Shown here: piece after piece, positions 61,745-64,000 of the stretch
Numbering within the stretch: the stretch's first letter is position 1
Layout: each line of letters opens with the position of its first letter
Source of the DNA: CAYSFW01 sp050329935
GTDB taxonomy: Bacteria > Pseudomonadota > Gammaproteobacteria > UWMA-0217
Direction: 5' to 3'
NCBI GenBank assembly: GCA_050329935.1
Contig: JBHJOI010000101.1
Coordinates: 15,217-79,216 of the forward strand
DNA: 64,000 nt
Translations under genes and position numbers: made by a program
Notes under the pieces: model-generated
What the model was told of the DNA's origin: nothing
What the model saw: only the letters and a program-made list of their open reading frames with translations
Database searches by the model: none

Positions 61745-63682
61745 CTAGCCCCATCCCATCAGGGTGAGCAATTGGTTCAAGGCGCCACCAATGAGGAACG
61801 CGAGTGGCATGATCAGCAGGATCATCAGCGCGGCGATTCGTAGGCCGTACTCCTTGACGATCATGAACATGCTGGCGATGCAGGGCACGAACAGCGTGAT
61901 GGTGACCATGCCGACGACCATCTGGCGCGCCGTCAGCAAGTCCTCGGAACTGAGGACAAACAGGCCAGTGGCGCCAAAGTCGCGACGCAAAAACCCCATG
62001 AGGAACGCCGATGCGGCTTCCTGTGGCAAGCCGAGCCAGCCGGTCACGAGCGGTTTGGCGGCCTCGATCAGCCATGGTAGCACCCCGAGTTTATCGAGCG
62101 CGAACATCAGGGCGGTGCCGAGCAGGAACAGCGGGATGACTTCCTTCAGGTACCACTCGAGCCGAGCCAGGGTTTTCGCGATGACGTTGGTGACTTGCGG
62201 AACCCGCATCGGCGCGAGTTCGACCATCAGCGGCGTCGCTTCGCCGGGCACGAAACGTCCGGCGATCCAACCAACGACGCCGAGTATGCCGACGACGGTC
62301 ATGGCCCAGATCAGGGTCGCCGTGAACGACATCCCGGCAAGCAGTCCCATCACCACCCCCAACTGTGCCGAGCAAGGCACGGCCAGCGCGAGCAGGAACG
62401 TAAGGATGAGCCGGTCGCGACGCGATTCGAGAATGCGAGTGGTCAGCGTCGCCATCGTCACGCAGCCCAGGCCGAGTACCATTGGCAGAACCGCCTTGCC
62501 GTTCAATCCCAGGCGTTCGAACACGCGATTCGATAGTGCCACCAGCCGCGAGAAATAACCCGAATCCTCCAGCAGTCCGAATGCCAGGAAGAACGTGGTG
62601 ACGATCGGCAGAATCAGCGCGATCGCGTAGGTCGCACCCATCGTCCAGAGGCCGTACTCGCCGGCGATGAAGTCAGCCAGGAAGGGTGGCAGCCAGCGTT
62701 CGGCCGCGTTGGCGACCCAAGGATTGATGACTTCGCCGAACAAGCCCTCCTCGAGTAGCCCCACCAGCGTGCCGGCGCCGAAGATGCCGACAAACAGGTA
62801 CATCAGGTACAAGACCCCGAGCAATATCGGCCAGCCCCACAGCGGGTGCGCCGCGAAGCGGCCCAGTCGTGCGCCAAGCCGATTGCCGGATGCATCCGAA
62901 ATCAACAGCGCCGCTTCGAGCAACTCCGCGACGAACGAAGCGCGGGTCGCGTGAATCAGATCGGCATGGGAGGATTCCTGTGTCGCCGCGAGCGCGGCGC
63001 GTTCGCGCACGAGTCTTTCGTAAGTCTCGGCCTCGAGCGTTTCGGCGAGCCAGTGTTCAGTTTCGCCGTCCTGACTGAGAAACGCCAACGCGAGGGCTCG
63101 TGGCGCACGATTCGAATGCGGCAGAAGGGGTGCGAGTTGGCGCACGGCCTCTTCGACCGCAACCGGATAGTTCAGCTGCAAGCGCGTCGGCTGGGCGTTG
63201 GCGAGCGTCTCGATGAGCTGCTCGATGCCCTCGCCGGCGGTCGCCACGGTCTTCACCACGGGCAATCCCAACCGGCTCGACAAGGCCGCGGCGTCGACGT
63301 CGAGCCCCAGCGAACGCGCCTCGTCCATCATGTTCAACGCCAACACCATCGGCAACCCAATCTCGGCGAGCTGGACCGATAGCTGTAACGTGCGGCGCAG
63401 GTTCTTCGCATCGCCAACCTGTACCAGCGCCTCGATCGACTCACGCAGCAACAGGCGCGCGGTGACGCGCTCTTCGTCGGAATAGGGCGGCAGCGTCACC
63501 ACCCCGGGGGTATCGATCACCCAACCGCCAATCGATGGCCGCGCGCTCGCGCGGGAAATCTCGACCGTGGTGCCAGGGTAGTTGGACACCATGACGTAAT
63601 GACCCGTCAGGCGGTGGAACAACGCCGATTTGCCGACGTTGGGCTGCCCGACGAGGATGAGGTTACCTGCCGCGGCGCTCAC
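61745..63682 (-). CDS. feoB: Ferrous iron transporter FeoB
   Basis: Inner-membrane Fe(II) importer. 645 residues from GTG 63682. It has an N-terminal G domain with P-loop GQPNVGKSALF (about 12-22), NYPGTTVE, DTPGVVTLPP and ALNMMDEA, then a helical spacer and about eight membrane segments (including GYFSRLVALSNRVFERLGLN and VLPMVLGLGCVTMATLTTR, holding the conserved Cys). Shorter than E. coli FeoB but typical for many bacteria. Confidence 0.96.
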   Translation of the reverse strand: MSAAAGNLILVGQPNVGKSALFHRLTGHYVMVSNYPGTTVEISRASARPSIGGWVIDTPGVVTLPPYSDEERVTARLLLRESIEALVQVGDAKNLRRTLQLSVQLAEIGLPMVLALNMMDEARSLGLDVDAAALSSRLGLPVVKTVATAGEGIEQLIETLANAQPTRLQLNYPVAVEEAVRQLAPLLPHSNRAPRALALAFLSQDGETEHWLAETLEAETYERLVRERAALAATQESSHADLIHATRASFVAELLEAALLISDASGNRLGARLGRFAAHPLWGWPILLGVLYLMYLFVGIFGAGTLVGLLEEGLFGEVINPWVANAAERWLPPFLADFIAGEYGLWTMGATYAIALILPIVTTFFLAFGLLEDSGYFSRLVALSNRVFERLGLNGKAVLPMVLGLGCVTMATLTTRILESRRDRLILTFLLALAVPCSAQLGVVMGLLAGMSFTATLIWAMTVVGILGVVGWIAGRFVPGEATPLMVELAPMRVPQVTNVIAKTLARLEWYLKEVIPLFLLGTALMFALDKLGVLPWLIEAAKPLVTGWLGLPQEAASAFLMGFLRRDFGATGLFVLSSEDLLTARQMVVGMVTITLFVPCIASMFMIVKEYGLRIAALMILLIMPLAFLIGGALNQLLTLMGWG

Positions 63683-63688
63683 GATAGT

Positions 63689-64000
63689 TTAGAGCAGCGC
63701 GGTGACGAGACGGGTGGCCGTGCGTTGTGCAAGCACGCCGAGCACCGCTTTGCCGAATACGCCGACGACGCCTTCACTGCCGCCGGCCGGTTTGCCGATG
63801 GTGGGCTCGAGCCGAAGTGCCGAGGATTCGAGACAACCCGAAGCCGCCAGCAACTGTAAAAGGTCGTCATGCGAATGCCGCGACGGATCGTAATGAACGG
63901 TCAGACTACCGGCGCGCGGATTGAGTCTGACCAAATCAACGCCGCTCATCGATTGAAGCGCAAGCACCGCGTTGCGGGCTCGCGCGCCGTGGCATTGAAA
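63689..64000 (-). CDS. HMA-like metal-associated domain protein, C-terminal part, cut by window edge
   Basis: About 103 residues visible, entering at the window edge. SMSGVDLVRLNPRAGSLTVH then YDPSRHSHDDLLQLL resembles the second half of a heavy-metal-associated-type ferredoxin-like fold, lacking the CxxC of classical HMA domains. A Gly/Val-rich, weakly hydrophobic tail follows. It ends 6 bases before feoB, so it probably belongs to the feo operon. The N-terminus is outside the window. Confidence 0.6.
   Translation of the reverse strand, partial: FQCHGARARNAVLALQSMSGVDLVRLNPRAGSLTVHYDPSRHSHDDLLQLLAASGCLESSALRLEPTIGKPAGGSEGVVGVFGKAVLGVLAQRTATRLVTALL

Noticed and set aside
1..64000. CRISPR arrays, insertion sequences, rRNA and prophage genes
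   Set aside because: No regularly spaced repeats, transposase or integrase motifs, or rRNA sequence were seen on reading both strands.

Overview
The window looks like a chromosomal segment of a GC-rich, flagellated gammaproteobacterium outside the enteric group. The evidence is the tRNA-tig-clpP-clpX-lon-hupB-tRNA-ppiD order, a Kdo kinase beside WaaA, the comEC-exbB-exbD-msbA-lpxK-ycaR and ftsK-lolA-rarA orders, Lol lipoprotein export, FabI, MotA/MotB, a phasin and a PPK2 polyphosphate kinase. I see no rRNA, prophage, transposon, integron or CRISPR array. Taxonomy below class level is not resolved by reading alone.

Layout. 1-9090: an LPS core/O-antigen locus with the start of waaA, the Kdo kinase gene kdkA, four glycosyltransferase-type genes, two SAM methyltransferase-like genes and the O-antigen ligase waaL. 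Its middle (about 3.2-7.7 kb) is visibly AT-richer and contains long gene-poor gaps, as expected of a variable surface-polysaccharide locus. 9347-19694: housekeeping block with folD, tRNAs Pro/Arg/His/Leu, trigger factor, ClpP, ClpX, Lon, HU, tRNAs Val/Asp and PpiD. This is a co-located protein folding and quality-control set. 19832-25268: ppk2 with a coupled small gene, a motA-motB-methyltransferase operon and fabI. The 640-base motA-fabI gap holds an FNR-like palindrome and a minus-strand terminator that together suggest an undescribed small RNA.

25484-31626: a four-gene peptide ABC importer of the YejABEF/Dpp type with a membrane-anchored binding protein and an enlarged permease. 31648-39267: a methyltransferase, a large phospholipase-D-family lipoprotein, a SIMPL-domain protein, an 805-residue protein whose alpha/beta-hydrolase fold appears to be split by a multi-pass membrane domain, an unknown acidic protein and a phasin. 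39325-41556: agmatine-to-putrescine genes aguA/aguB and a small exported protein.

41684-50848: envelope biogenesis, with a single-permease Lol system (lolC-type and lolD), a DUF2062 protein, comEC, exbB/exbD, msbA, lpxK and a ycaR/Trm112-type gene. 50949-61231: an unknown small gene, aat, a GNAT/DUF482 acyltransferase, trxB, ald, ftsK, lolA, rarA and gltX. 61300-64000: a ferrous-iron operon reading toward lower coordinates (HMA-type protein, FeoB, an eight-cysteine mini-protein, FeoA).

Most genes are ordinary. The items most worth a second look are the split hydrolase (35663-38080), the candidate FNR-linked small RNA (about 24068-24190), the Cys-rich protein inside the feo operon, the enlarged ABC permease, and the unexplained segments of the LPS locus.
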